A stretch of DNA of 64,000 nt from the NCBI GenBank assembly GCA_037176725.1, contig JAZBRS010000060.1:54030001-54094000 (forward strand), written 5' to 3'. Source of the stretch: Posidonia oceanica. Taxonomy: Eukaryota; Streptophyta; Magnoliopsida; Alismatales; Posidoniaceae. Position numbers and translations under genes: made by a program. The notes below the pieces were generated by a model. It was not told the origin of the DNA, did not search any database, and worked only from the letters and a program-made list of their open reading frames with translations. Positions 23,215 through 34,071 of this stretch are shown here, piece by piece; the first letter of the stretch is position 1, and each line of letters starts with the position of its first letter.

Positions 23215-23990
23215 TGCGGGCTGGCACCCCAAACTGCCCGGCGAAAGGTCCGTCAACCTGTCATCCTCCTCAGCTGTTCATCCTCAGCTGAGTCCCTTGC
23301 GGGCTGGCACCCCAAACTGCCCGGCGAAAGGTCCGTCAACCTGTCATCCTCCTCAGCTGTTCATCCTCAGCTGAGTCCCTTGCGGGCTGGCACCCCAAAC
23401 TGCCCGGCGAAAGGTCCGTCAACCTGTCATCCTCCTCAGCTGTTCATCCTCAGCTGAGTCCCTTGCGGCCTGGCACCCCAAATTGCTCGGCGATGGGTTC
23501 GTCAACCTATCATCCATCCACTCGCCTATCTATCTTTGCATCCTGATGCCAGGGGCGCATCGGCCATCCCCTGGTACCATCCTGATACCAGGGGCATCGC
23601 TTGGCCACCCTGTGGTATCATCCCCAGCTGAGTTCTCTGCGGGCTGGCACCCCAAACTGCTCGGCGAAGGGTCCGTCAACCTGACACTCTTCTCGGCTGG
23701 TCATCCCAGTCGAGTCCCCAGTTGGTCGCCCCCAGCTGGATCATTATCTCTGCGGGCTGGCACCCCAAACTGCCCGGCGAAAGGTCCGTCAACCTGACAC
23801 TCCTCTCGGCTGGTCATCTCAATCGAGTCCCCAGTTGGTCGCCCCCAGCTGGATCCTTATCTCTGCGGGCTGGCACCCCAAACTGCTCGACGAAAGGTCC
23901 GTCAACCTGACACTCTTCTCGGCTGGACATCCCCAGCTGAGTCCCCAGCTGATCGCCCTCAGCTGAGTCCCTTGCGGGCTGGTACCCCAA
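23215..23990 (+). repeat. 83-bp tandem repeats in C's 3' UTR
   Basis: Three to four regular 83-bp units (phases at 23215, 23298, 23381 and 23464), each with CGGGCTGGCACCCCAAACTG and GGTCCGTCAACCTG, followed by degenerate units to about 23990. Related GGCTGGCA...AACTG words occur in the 3' UTRs of A (33180-33320), D (59660-59940, minus) and E (52200-52300). Confidence 0.85.
23568..23594 (+). other. Conserved 3' UTR hairpin, element C copy 1
   Basis: CCCCTGGTA (23568-23576) pairs with TACCAGGGG (23586-23594): 9 bp and a 9-base loop. This is one instance of a hairpin type also found in A, D and E. Confidence 0.7.
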
Positions 23991-24061
23991 ACTACTCGTC
24001 TGACAAGCACAACACTCTTGTCATCACTCTCTGCTTTCGATGCCATGGACGCGCTGGCCAA

Positions 24062-24088
24062 CCCCTGGTGTCATCCCGACACCAGGGG
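24062..24088 (+). other. Conserved 3' UTR hairpin, element C copy 2
   Basis: CCCCTGGTGTC (24062-24072) pairs perfectly with GACACCAGGGG (24078-24088) across a 5-base loop. Compared with the GGTATC/GATACC form elsewhere, both sides have changed together (TA-TA to TG-CA). Confidence 0.75.
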
Positions 24089-24337
24089 CATCTTTTAATC
24101 GCCCCATGGTATCATTCTCTCCCCCTTTCCCCTATGACGTTCCTGGCGTCATGGGATGACTTCTTCTCATCATTTCCTTATCCCTTCTTTGCTGGCCGAT
24201 AAGTCCGATATCTTATCATTCTCATCATTCCCTCATCCCTTCTTTGCCGGCCGATAAGTCCGATATCTTATCATTCTCATCATTCCCTCATCCCCTCTTT
24301 GCCGGCCGATAAGTCCGATATCTTATCAATCAACCTT

Positions 24338-24940
24338 TCTCATCATGATCTCACCCCCCTCTTTAGCTTAGCTTCTCATCATGACCTCACCCCCCTCTTT
24401 AGCCTAATTTCTCATCATGATCTCACCCCCCTCTTTAGCTTAGCTTCTCATCATGATCTCACCCCCCTCTTTAGCTTAGCTTCTCATCATGATCTCACCC
24501 CCCTCTTTAGCTTAATTTCTCATCATGATCTCATCCCCCTCTTTAGCTTAACTTCTCATCATGATCTCATCTCCCTCTTTAGCTTAATTTCTCATCATGA
24601 TCTCATCTCCCTCTTTAGCTTAATTTCTCATCATGATCTCATCTCCCTCTTTAGCTTAATTTCTCATCATGATCTCATCTCCCTCTTTAGCTTAATTTCT
24701 CATCATGATCTCATCTCCCTCTTTAGCTTAGCTTCTCATCATGATCTCATCTCCCTCTTTAGCTTAACTTCTCATCATGATCTCATCCCCCTCTTTAGCT
24801 TAGTTTCTCATCATGATCTCATCCCCCTCTTTAGCTTAGTTTCTCATCATGATCTCATCTCCCTCTTTAGCTTAATTTCTCATCATGATCTCATCCCCCT
24901 CTTTAGATCAACTTCTCATCATTACCTCATCCCCTCTTTG
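24338..24940 (+). repeat. 36-bp tandem array in C's 3' UTR
   Basis: Seventeen units of 36 bp containing CTCATCATGATCTCA and CCTCTTTAGCTTA, with the 8-bp palindrome ATCATGAT in each. Because 36 is a multiple of three, one frame stays open (24299-24979) and would encode a 12-residue repeat. I regard that as a by-product. Three copies of GATAAGTCCGATATCTTATC-type sequence precede the array and one follows it. Confidence 0.92.
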
Positions 24941-25010
24941 CTGGCCGATAAGTCCGATATCTTATCATTCTCATCATGATCTTGCCCCCTCTTATCAATC
25001 AATCAATCAC

Positions 25011-26065
25011 TCGTGCTAGGCTGATATCCGAAACTATCTCAGGCTGATATTCCTAAACTATCATCTATCAATCACTCGTGCTAGGCTGATATCCGAAACT
25101 ATCTCAGGCTGATATTCCTAAACTATCTTCTGGTCGATCCATGGTCGGCCCGCAGTTGTGTTATACGGCTGACATCCAGTAACTGTCCCTCGTAATTGCA
25201 CATTTCCAGTTGATAGGTCTGTAAACTATCCACCGGTTGACAGGACCGTAAACTGTCGCTCCAGATGATAGACTGTAAACTATCACGTGCAATTACGTTA
25301 TATGGCTGACATCCAGTAACTGTCCCTTGCAATTGCGGTTTCCAGTTGATAGGACTGTAAACTATCCTCCAGTTGATAGGTCTGTAAACTATCCACCGGT
25401 TGACAGGACCGTAAACTGTCGTTAGGCTGATACTCCTAAACTATCACCCGCAATTGCATTATACGGTTGATATCCAGTAACTATCCCTCATCATTGCGCG
25501 TTTCCAGTTGATAGGTCTGTAAACTATCCGCCGGTTGACAGGACCGTAAACTGTCGCTCCAGTTGATAGGTCTGTAAACTATCCGCCAGTTGGTAGGACT
25601 GTAAACTACCACGCGCAATCATGTTATACGGCTGACATCCAGTAACTGTCCCTCGCAATGCCGTTTCCAGTTGATAGGACTGTAAACTATCCTCCAGTTG
25701 ATAGGTCTGTAAACTATCCGCCGGTTGACAGGACCGTAAACTGTCGCTCCAGATGATAGACTGTAAACTATCCGGCATTGCGTTATATGGCTGATATCCA
25801 GTAACTATCCCTCATGGTTTGTGGTTTCCAGTTGATAGGTCTGTAAACTATCCTCCAGTTGATAGGTCTGTAAACTATCCACCGGTTGACAGGACCGTAA
25901 ACTGTCGTTAGGCTGATACTCCTAAACTATCACCCACAACCATGTTATACGGCTGATATCCAGTAACTATCACTCACAACTGCCTCCGGTTGACAGGACC
26001 GTAAACTGTCACTCCGGTTGATAGGACCGTAAACTATCCGGACGATAAGCCCGTCACCTTATCAT
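25011..26065 (+). repeat. Array of short covarying hairpins in C's 3' UTR
   Basis: About 1 kb of 20-25 bp units, each a small inverted repeat with a 9-base loop: GATAG/CTATC (25212-25230), GACAG/CTGTC (25239-25257), GGTAG/CTACC (25592-25610), and a second class GACA/TGTC (25171-25187) and GATA/TATC (25469-25485). The stem sequence changes between units but pairing is kept. Loops are of the type GTCTGTAAA, GACCGTAAA or TCCAGTAAC. No coding function. Confidence 0.85.
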
Positions 26066-26084
26066 TTTTTTTCTCCTTTTCGGC

Positions 26085-26460
26085 GTGACCTTGTCCCAGG
26101 AAGACGAAGTCACGCACCCCCTTTCTGCGATAGGAGAGTTGGCCTCTCTCCCCGCGTGCCGCTTTCTCTTCTCTCTGCTAGCTTGCTCCCCGGGCGGGGA
26201 CCAGCTGCACCCTGCTTTCCCTTGCTTTGTCGCGCAAGTCTGGCCTCCCTGCCAGATATTCGCGCCACATCGCGCCTTTTTATCATTTTTCCTGCATCAT
26301 CTCTGCACTTTCTTAGCTAGCACTGCATATTACTTCAGTATCACTTGCACAGCATCAGCATTTTCTTATAGCTGCACTAACTTTTATACTAACTCTTGCA
26401 TTGCACTCGCATCAGCATGCATACACACAGCACAGCATCCATCTGCATCAGCATCTAGCA
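26085..26460 (+). other. End of C's 3' UTR
   Basis: No gene seen. It opens with an inverted repeat (GCGTGAC near 26083 with GTCACGC near 26110) and then becomes rich in GCATC/TGCA words, as do the corresponding parts of A, D and E. Confidence 0.6.
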
Positions 26461-26596
26461 TTGCGGCAACGGGCTACGATCTTCGGTGCATCCGCCGAAT
26501 AAGTAGCTCACGCCCATAGCAACCCGCTGCTCCCGCCGATCAGATGGGGTGTCTTGTCAACCCTGAGCAGCGGCCGCGCTCCGCTTGCCCTCGCTC
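26461..26596 (+). other. Conserved block before C's 3' LTR
   Basis: Contains CTTCGGTGCATCCGCCGAAT and, about 75 bp on, GTCAACCCTGAG. Versions stand at the same place in A (about 33930-34058), D (minus, about 57890-57765) and E (about 52500-52639). It probably matters for reverse transcription or RNA processing; that is inference. Confidence 0.75.
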
Positions 26597-26609
26597 AGGG
26601 AGGGGCATC
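26597..26609 (+). promoter_or_regulatory. Polypurine tract of element C
   Basis: AGGGAGGGG followed by CATC and then the TG of the 3' LTR. E has AAGGAGGGG-CATC and A has AGGGAGGC-ACATC in the same place. It would prime plus-strand DNA. Confidence 0.85.
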
Positions 26610-29600
26610 TGTTGACACCCCATCTTGGCAGGCTTGGACCCTTGGAGCCCTCTTGGTGATTGCTGGATCAAACCCCAACCAAACCCTAACCCTAATCCTC
26701 CTCTCTACCCTTCAAAATCGGCCTGTTTTGACCTGAACCTTTCCCCCCCTTCCCAACCTCAAAACCTAACCAAAATCCATAGGAAAACCCACCACTATCC
26801 ACCCAACAAACCTACCCAAAAACTTAGAAATTTCCAAACCTAACCCATTCCCAAAAACCCTAGAAAACCTAGGTGAAACTACCCTTTTTCTACACCTTGA
26901 AACCCCTCCAAAACCTCCTTAGAATCAAACCAAAACTTCAGAACCCAAGACTTCAAACCCTAGACTACCCACTCACCAATTCTCACCCCATTCCAAGACC
27001 ATTAAGACCCTCTTTCACCCAAATTATCCTTTTCTCTCTCCGGGATTATCATTTTCTCTCTCCTCTCTCTCTCTCCTGATTATCATCTCTCCTTTCATCC
27101 CCTTCTCATCCTTTTTCTGGTGGCGGCACTCGGAGGCTGTGGGCCCCCTCTGTGCTTCTATCCTTCCTCTATCTTATCCCTATTTTTACTTTATTTTTAA
27201 CACTTTTTCTGAATTTTGAAAAATCGTTTTCCTCCAACCTATCTCTTTTCCTCTTATCTCCCTCTTTTTTCCATTTCTTTCCTCCTTCTCTCTTCCTTTT
27301 CTCCCTTTTGCAAAAATCTACAAAAACCCATAAAAATCTGCAAAACCTCAAAACATAAAACAAACAAATCAGTACCCTAAGAGAAACAATTAAAAAAAAC
27401 ATTAAACAAGCAATTAAAAACTTAAACTTAACTAAATCAAGCTAAAAAGAAAACCAAACATGCAAGCTAAAAAATGCAAAACAAATCAAAAGAAAACACT
27501 GAAAAATCTAGGAAAAAACTAAAATGAGATCTAAACTCACCAAAAGTAAAAACCCCACTAAAAGAATTAAAAAACAAACCCTAAAAAGAAGAATTAAAAA
27601 TCAAACACTAAAACAAGTAATTAAAGAAGGCAAAAGACTTAACCTAATGAACATAAGAAAAAAAACAAGTTAAAAAACTTAATAAAAAAGAAAATAAAAA
27701 CACATCTGAAAGACTTAAAAAACACCCTATCAAACTAGAAAAACCCAACTAAAAAACTTCAAGGAAAATCAATAAATAAAAATCAAAACATAACTTAAAG
27801 GACTTAAAAAGAAAGAAACCCTAAGAAGACTAAAACTTAAAAATCTAAAATCAACCCTGATTAATACGAAATTAAATCCTAAAAAATCCTAATCAATATC
27901 CTAAGTGTCCAACAAGGGAAATACAATTTTTAAAACAATTTAAAAAAGGTTAACAAACATTTAATCAAGTGAAAACCAATTAAAAACAAAACCAAAATCC
28001 TAAAACCCTAATCAAGCCCAAAACACATTAATCAACTCAAAATGACCATTAAAAATCCTAATTAAAATCCTAACCTACAGCAAAACTCTTCTAATATTTT
28101 TATGTATTTTTAGCTTATTTTTACCTATTTTATTTCCCCATTCTACCCTCTCTTTCTTTCTTCCTTCTTTCTTTCTTTCTTTCTTTCTTTCCTTACTGGG
28201 CTCAATCCGGCCCGTTTCTTCTTTTTTTCTTTTTTTCTTTCTTTTTTCTCGGCCCGCAGCAGTCCGGCCCGCCTCCTTCTCCCTCCTTCTTCTTCCTCGC
28301 ACGTCAGCTGGATTCCTCCTGCGAGCTCGAGTTGCTGCAGTACTCCCTCCCTCATTTGAATTTCAAGCTCTCCCTCTCCATCAGATCATGCGACAGCAGC
28401 CCGCCGCTCTCTCATCTCTCAGCACCTTTTCCGGGAGGCATTGAATGCCGGTCGCCTCGCTGTCTCCTGTCTGCTGCAGTGGCCGCCGATGAAGTTTGAA
28501 ATTCAGCAGCGCGCCAGCAGCCAGTCTCTCCCCATATAAGCTTCCCGTTCATCCCACCAGTCGACCTTCAGTTGCCAGTGCCAGTGTGAGTAAGCCAGAG
28601 AGCCAGAGCCTGTGCAAGAGCGAACCAGAGAGTGAGAGAGCAACATCCAAGGAGAATTCCGGCCCCTTCCCCATCCTGTGCGACCCTCCTCCTTCTCCTC
28701 TTCACCTTCCAATTCCGGAGAGAAGAGAGAGCAGAAGGGAGTCCTTGACATCCCGGAGAGAAGCCCCCGTCTGAGCCCAGTCTCCACATCAGAACCTCCT
28801 CCAATTTCTTCCTCTGAATTCAGCAAAACTTCCTCTTTCTTTCCCAGCAAACCAAACCCACTTCAAGCCCCCATCCTTCTCCCAGTTGTCCCCCCAATCT
28901 CACCCAACAACCGGCCATCTTCCTTCACCTTTCTACAGCCATTCCACCACACAAAACACCCTCAGACCACCTGCAATCCCAACTAAAACCCAAAACTAAC
29001 TCCATTCACAATTCCCTCCACCACAACTCACTGCTTCCTTCCAAACTCCACCCAGAGATTCACCTGCATCCCACCTTTCCAGAGCACCAGGCCTCAAGCC
29101 CAGCCATCCCCCACCGACTGCAAACAACACTACAAACACCTATCCCAACTTCGGACCAGAAATCGACCCAATCCTCAATCCCCCTCCATGCTCTCCAGAA
29201 ACTCAAGCTAGCCATCCAGCTTCACTCCTCAGACCTCCAGCTTCCTCCCGGAGGGTTCCACTCCACCGGGCGAGCAGCAGACAAGGCCCCCCACCTCCGG
29301 CTGCTTTCAGACAACCCACAAACTCCGATCTTCTGCTCGAGCTGCAGAAGCTTCGTCCGATCGTCCGAGGAGCTCCAGAAGATCGTCCTGAGGAAGACCC
29401 AACCTCCGCGAGTCGCTGGAAGTCTCCGCTGCTACCAGACGACGACCACCGGCCACCTCCGATCCTGCTGAGGTCGGGAGCGCACTCCAGACGCGAACAC
29501 AGGTACTTTCTTACCTCCCCCGCTCTCTCTCTTCCCCCTGCTGCTTTTCCGTCCATCAGAAGCCAGTTCCCAATCTTCCAGCGCCGTCCTCGACTCGCCG

Positions 29601-32387
29601 GATGATGCTTCTTCTCTGGCGCCGGCTGCTGTTCCTCCTGATGCTCCGGCCAACAGAACGCCGCTCCGACGGTCTCCGAAGCTCCGCACAGTCGCCGTCA
29701 GTGGCCTCCGCCATCTCACGCCTCCCCAAGCTCCCTGTGTCGGTGGTGGTGAGCTCCGGTGGAATCCTGCTACTGTGCCAACCACCGCCGGCCAACCACT
29801 GTTCAATTATTTTTCTGGTTATATGGTTTCTTTGCAAATATTGCATATTTGCCTTAAGTTTTTCAATTTTTGCACTTCAGTCCTTTGTTCATTTAATATG
29901 CTTAGTTTTTAATTAAATACCATGCCCAACTTTTGTTCTTACTTTTCACTATTTGCCTTTAGTCCTGTTACTGTGCCTTTTAGTTATAAAAAGTTTGAGT
30001 TTAGCCCCTCTGCTTTCATTTATTGCATATAGGTCCTGCAGTAGATTATTTAATTTAATTGCATATAGTTTACCTTATAATATTGCATTTCAGACCCCTG
30101 TGATTTACTGTTTCTGTATTTAAATCCATTGCACTGTAGGAACTTAGCTGTTATTTCTTATTTTGCATACTGCATTGCATTTTTTACCTTCTGCTTTTGC
30201 ATATTTGCACTTAGGTCCATTTTAAATGGACAGTAACTTTTGCATGCATTTTTAGCTTATTGCATTGCATTTTTGACCCTGATCTTTTAAAAAATTGCAC
30301 TATGGTCCTGTCCCTTATTTTTCAGAGCATGTTTTCCATACTAAATTGCATTTTCAGCCCCTGCATGATTTCAAAATCACACATAGGTCCTTGCATCTTT
30401 TAAAAAATCATGTGAAAAGACCATTTTGCCCCTAGGTTGCATTCTAGCTCCTATGCCTACCAAATTGCATATAGACCTTCCACTAGTATTCCCGGACTCC
30501 CCAGAACCCTATTTTCTGGAAAATTTGCATTTTAGACCCTAGATTTTTCAAAATTGCACTCTGACTTCTTTTTGGTTTCAAAACCTCTCCTAAAGCATAC
30601 CCTCTTTTTAAAACAACTTCCCGAGCCTAGTTTTTTGCAAAATGAAGCCCAGCCCTCTCCTGTTTTCAAAACCCTTTCCTGTGAACCCCTGTTTTCTGGA
30701 AAATTTGCATTTTTAGCCCCCTTCTTTTTCAAAATGCTTTCTGAAATCCTGGCTTTTCCCAGTTTCTTCTCTTTGCTTTTTCTTGCTTTTGCATGCATCC
30801 TGCACTCATCTAGTCTTGCATTCTAGCATCCTCTTGCACACACTAAGCACTTTTAGCTCCCTTTCACTTGGGAGGACCTTTTTGCACATCCCTAGGACCT
30901 CCTGAACACCTAGATCTGTTCTTCTCCCCTGTTCTGGCCCTTCTGCCTTGAAGCTGCGATATCTTCCAATCCGGCCGTTGGATCGTCTCAAGTAAGCCGC
31001 CCAGGCGACTGCGGCGAGGCGCTCTTCAGCATGGACCAGACAGATTTCAGATCAGGCTCCCGAATTTCCAGGTATGTCCTCCTAAACCCCTGCATTGCAT
31101 TTGCATGCCATTTGCATAGTTTTCCTTGTTTTCGCTTTCTATCTCTTTGAGCATGTAGAATAGGGCCTCCCCTTTCTGCTTCTATCTCCGAATCCCCGTT
31201 TCGCGTATTCCTGAGTGCTTTGTGTTGAGTTTCCCCTGGATTTATCACTTAATGTGACTTTCCTTCCCCTTTTCCACGATCCGATCGCATCGCGAGCTTT
31301 GGGCAGCATGCGAGACACACCGTGGAACGGTTTAGTGGGAAACAGTCGCTAAGAGGTGGTAATCCCTCCGTTTGCACACTCTCCCCTCTGTAGGTCTTCA
31401 CACCTGCTCCGAGTGGTCCTAAACAACGTCTGTTCTTACACACACGTTGTTTTGCCACCCCTTTGGCCTCTTCTGACCTCTTCTACATTCTTGCATTCGC
31501 ATGGCTTTTCCGAGGTTTCTGCTTCGCTGCTTTGGCACCGTTTCGCGTGCCCACTCTCGCTTTTGCACCGTTTTGCGTGCCTCTTTGCTTCCTTGCACCG
31601 TTTTGCGTGCTTCTTTGCTTCCTTGCCTCGTTTTGCGTGCTGCCTTGCTTTTTCGCTTGTTTTGCGTGCCGGTTTCGCTCTTTTGCGCCGTTTTGCGCGC
31701 TTCGCTCATTTCTCGCCTTGTTTTGCGTGTTTTATGCCGTTTTTCCCTTGCATGCCGATTGCATTGCATGGTTTTCTCGCTGTTTCGCTTTTTCGCCTGC
31801 ATTTGCATATAGGGCTGTGATGCTTACTGCCTGGAGTTCTCACGAGCTAGGTTTCGCCTAATTCGGAACACAGACAGCGTAGCTGAGCACTTAGAGAGCA
31901 CGTTTACTTCCCTGCTTTGTTTCTTCCCACTTAGAGCACACCTTGAGCATTCATTTAGGCATTTATAGGCACATAGGCATTCAATCCTGCATCTTTCTGC
32001 GTATGCGAGCGTAAGCCTAGAAAGACCGATTCTCGGGCGTGTCGGGGGTGCCTAACACCTTCCCCGCGCGTAACAGGAGTCCTTACCCTGTCTTTTGGCC
32101 CGTAATGACCGTACTGCCCTTATCCTAGGCTAGAGTCATCTCATTTGCATTTGTTTGCATTTGTTTTCCTTTGCATTGCTTTGCTTTGCATTTCTTGCTC
32201 GGTTTTGCGTGTTAATTCACGCATTTCCCCGGTTTTCCTTGTCTCCCGTTAATAGACATGGTGGCGACTCTGATTTGTCTTATCTTTCCTTTTTCTCCTC
32301 GATTCCAAGTGTTTTCGAGTTGAGCCTCTTCCTCGGATCTCAATCGCCGCTGAATCAGCGAGCCTGATTCCGATCGGGATCGCTACA
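26610..32387 (+). repeat. Element C 3' LTR (5778 bp)
   Basis: Near-identical copy of 4345-10123. The differences I noted are scattered and mostly transitions, with few indels. It ends with GATCGCTACA directly before the second CAAGC. It holds the same TATA box (28534-28540), telomere-like repeat (26681-26695), U5 block (32015-32138) and PBS-like site (32262). Confidence 0.95.
28534..28540 (+). promoter_or_regulatory. TATA box of element C 3' LTR
   Basis: ATATAAG, the exact counterpart of 6269-6275. In the 3' LTR the sequences downstream of it would supply the transcript 3' end, or could drive read-out into the flank. Confidence 0.6.
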
Positions 32388-32392
32388 CAAGC
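32388..32392. repeat. Target-site duplication of element C (right)
   Basis: CAAGC, matching 4340-4344. Confidence 0.93.
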
Positions 32393-32527
32393 CACCGATG
32401 GGTTTTGGGCTATGAAGGCTAGTGGAGTTAGGGTTTTGGGTGAGAAGGTGGGGTCCTCCATGCCGCGATCCGAGTAAGCTCCTCCAAAAGAAATCCACCG
32501 ACTAGGTGTCAGATTGGAGTGTCTACA
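32388..32527 (-). repeat. Element B 5' LTR, distal part
   Basis: Read on the minus strand the LTR starts at 32527 with TGTAGACACTCC, the same opening as the LTRs of A and E (TGTAGACACCCC). It runs 140 bp to C's insertion point and resumes at 4344. Confidence 0.85.
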
Positions 32528-32533
32528 CCAGTC

Positions 32534-32993
32534 GATAAGTTTGAAACTTATCCTTTCTGATCGATAAGTCTGATACTTATCATTTTGCAGTCGATAAGTC
32601 CGAAACTTATCCTTTCCGGTCGATAAGTTCGAAACTTCTCATATCATCCTTTTGCAGTTGATAAGTCCGAAACTTATCCTTTCCGATCGATAAGTCTGAA
32701 ACTTATCATATCATCCTTTTGCAGTCTATAAGTCCGAAACTTATCCTTCTGATTGATAAGTCTGAAACTTATCAAATCGTCCTTTTACTGTTGATAAGTC
32801 TGAAACTTATCCTTTCCGGTCGATACGTCTAAAACTTATCATATCATCATTTTCCAGTCGATAAGTTTGAAACTTATCATATCATCCTTTCCAGTCGATA
32901 AGTCTGAAACTTATCCTTTCATCCTTTTGTGGTCGATGAGTTAGAAACTCATTATATCATGCCCCCTCCCGGTCAGTAGGTCCGAAACTTACC
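32534..32993 (+). repeat. Hairpin array in A's 3' UTR
   Basis: About ten units in which GATAAGT and ACTTATC pair across a 5-base loop such as CCGAA or CTGAA (for example 32534-32552 and 32593-32611). One unit has changed on both sides to GATGAGT and ACTCATT (32935-32953), keeping pairing with one G-T wobble. Some units carry single mismatches. Confidence 0.85.
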
Positions 32994-33005
32994 AGCTTTG
33001 TCCTT

Positions 33006-33540
33006 TTGTGCGACTTCATGCTGGATGGACGAAGTCCCGCTTGCTTGCTTTCTCGCTCCGGACGGACGTGGGCAAGCCATCTTCCTTTTACGCAGCTTCG
33101 CTTCAGGCAGATGAAGTCCTTCTTATTCTGGTTCCCTGTTCCAAGCGGTCAGGGACCAATTTGCCTTTTCTCCTCTTTTCAGGCTCGCAGCCCTAACTGT
33201 TCGGTTGACACCCGTCATATTGTCTAGCCCTTTCTTTTTGTGTTGGCAGCACTAACTGCTCGGTCGACAACCATAGAAATGTCTACTTGGGCTGGTAGCC
33301 CAAATTGCCTGGGTGACACCCGTCATACTATCTAGCCTTCTTTTCGATGTTGGGAGCATTTCGGATGCCCCCTGGTATCTCCCTCTCGATACCAAGGGCA
33401 TCCTTTTCACTGCCTTCGGTGTCGCTCTCTTTCTCTTCTCTTGAGCTAATAATCCAAACTATTTGATGATAAGTCCGTTAACTCCCTGGGCTGATAGCCC
33501 TAACTATCCAGCGATGAGTCCATCAACTTATCACACCCCT
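33006..33540 (+). other. Further inverted repeats in A's 3' UTR
   Basis: No gene. GACTTC/GAAGTC (33012-33036) resembles the second hairpin class of element E. GGCTGGTAGCCC-type words recur three times at 33180-33320. GATAG...CTATC occurs near 33490. Confidence 0.6.
33363..33403 (+). other. Conserved 3' UTR hairpin, element A copy
   Basis: GGATGCCC and CTGGTATC on the left arm pair with GATACCA and GGGCATCC on the right around an 8-base loop. About 15 pairs form, with one mismatch and one bulge. This is the longest instance of the hairpin type shared by A, C, D and E. Confidence 0.75.
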
Positions 33541-34058
33541 CATCATTGCATTCTGTCACATAGCATCTCATTGCATTGCATAGCATTATGTTGCATGTCT
33601 TGGCATCTCATTACATGCCATCACGTACTTTGCATAAGTCCCCAGTAGAGTCAGCATCGGTGCACATCGCACTAGCATCGCTTAGAGCCGCACCGAGCTC
33701 AACACACGCACAACATCATGCATCTACATATATCCCTAGCAGATTCAGCATCACACGCATAACAACAGCATCATCGTTGCTTAGATCCGCACAGAGCTCT
33801 ACGCGCACCAGCATCATCTTATCACTTGTAGCAGCATTGTGCGAACCCGCATGCATACCTCTAGAGGAGTTCAGTGCACATGAGCATTAGCTTCACTAGC
33901 ATAGCACTAGCATCTACATTTGCATTGCGGTAGCAAGCCACGACCTTCGGTGTATCCGCTGGATAAGTGACTCACGCCAAGAGCTAACTCTCCCACTAAT
34001 TGAAGGCAGGGCATCATGTCAACCCTGAGTAGTGGCCTTGTTTCCCTCAACCTTGCAT
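33541..34058 (+). other. GCAT-rich segment and pre-LTR block of element A
   Basis: Rich in GCATTGCATAGCA-type words, with CCCCAGTAGAGTCAGCATC-like phrases, then the conserved block with CTTCGGTGTATCCGC and GTCAACCCTGAG. No gene. Confidence 0.65.
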
Positions 34059-34071
34059 AGGGAGGCACATC
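34059..34071 (+). promoter_or_regulatory. Polypurine tract of element A
   Basis: AGGGAGGCACATC immediately before the LTR; slightly decayed compared with C and E. Confidence 0.7.

Larger units (their letters stand above)
4345..32387 (+). mobile_element. Element C: complete 28-kb Tat/Ogre-lineage LTR retrotransposon
   Basis: Full-length element with 5779- and 5778-bp LTRs beginning TGTTGACACC and ending GATCGCTACA, flanked by the duplication CAAGC. The order is LTR, tRNA-Arg PBS (10125), leader, gag-pol (11456-20235), spacer, extra ORF (21704-22903), repeat-filled 3' UTR (22904-26596), polypurine tract (26597), LTR. Comparing the LTRs by eye I count about 55 substitutions (about 1%), so it is a fairly recent insertion. 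Three in-frame TAG codons and one frameshift break gag-pol, so it is probably mobilisable only by proteins from other copies. LTR length, extra ORF, two RNase H domains and absence of a chromodomain place it in the Tat/Ogre lineage. Confidence 0.95.

Noticed and set aside
24338..24940. CRISPR-like regular array
   Set aside because: Units are contiguous 36-bp tandem copies with no distinct spacers, in a plant retroelement UTR.
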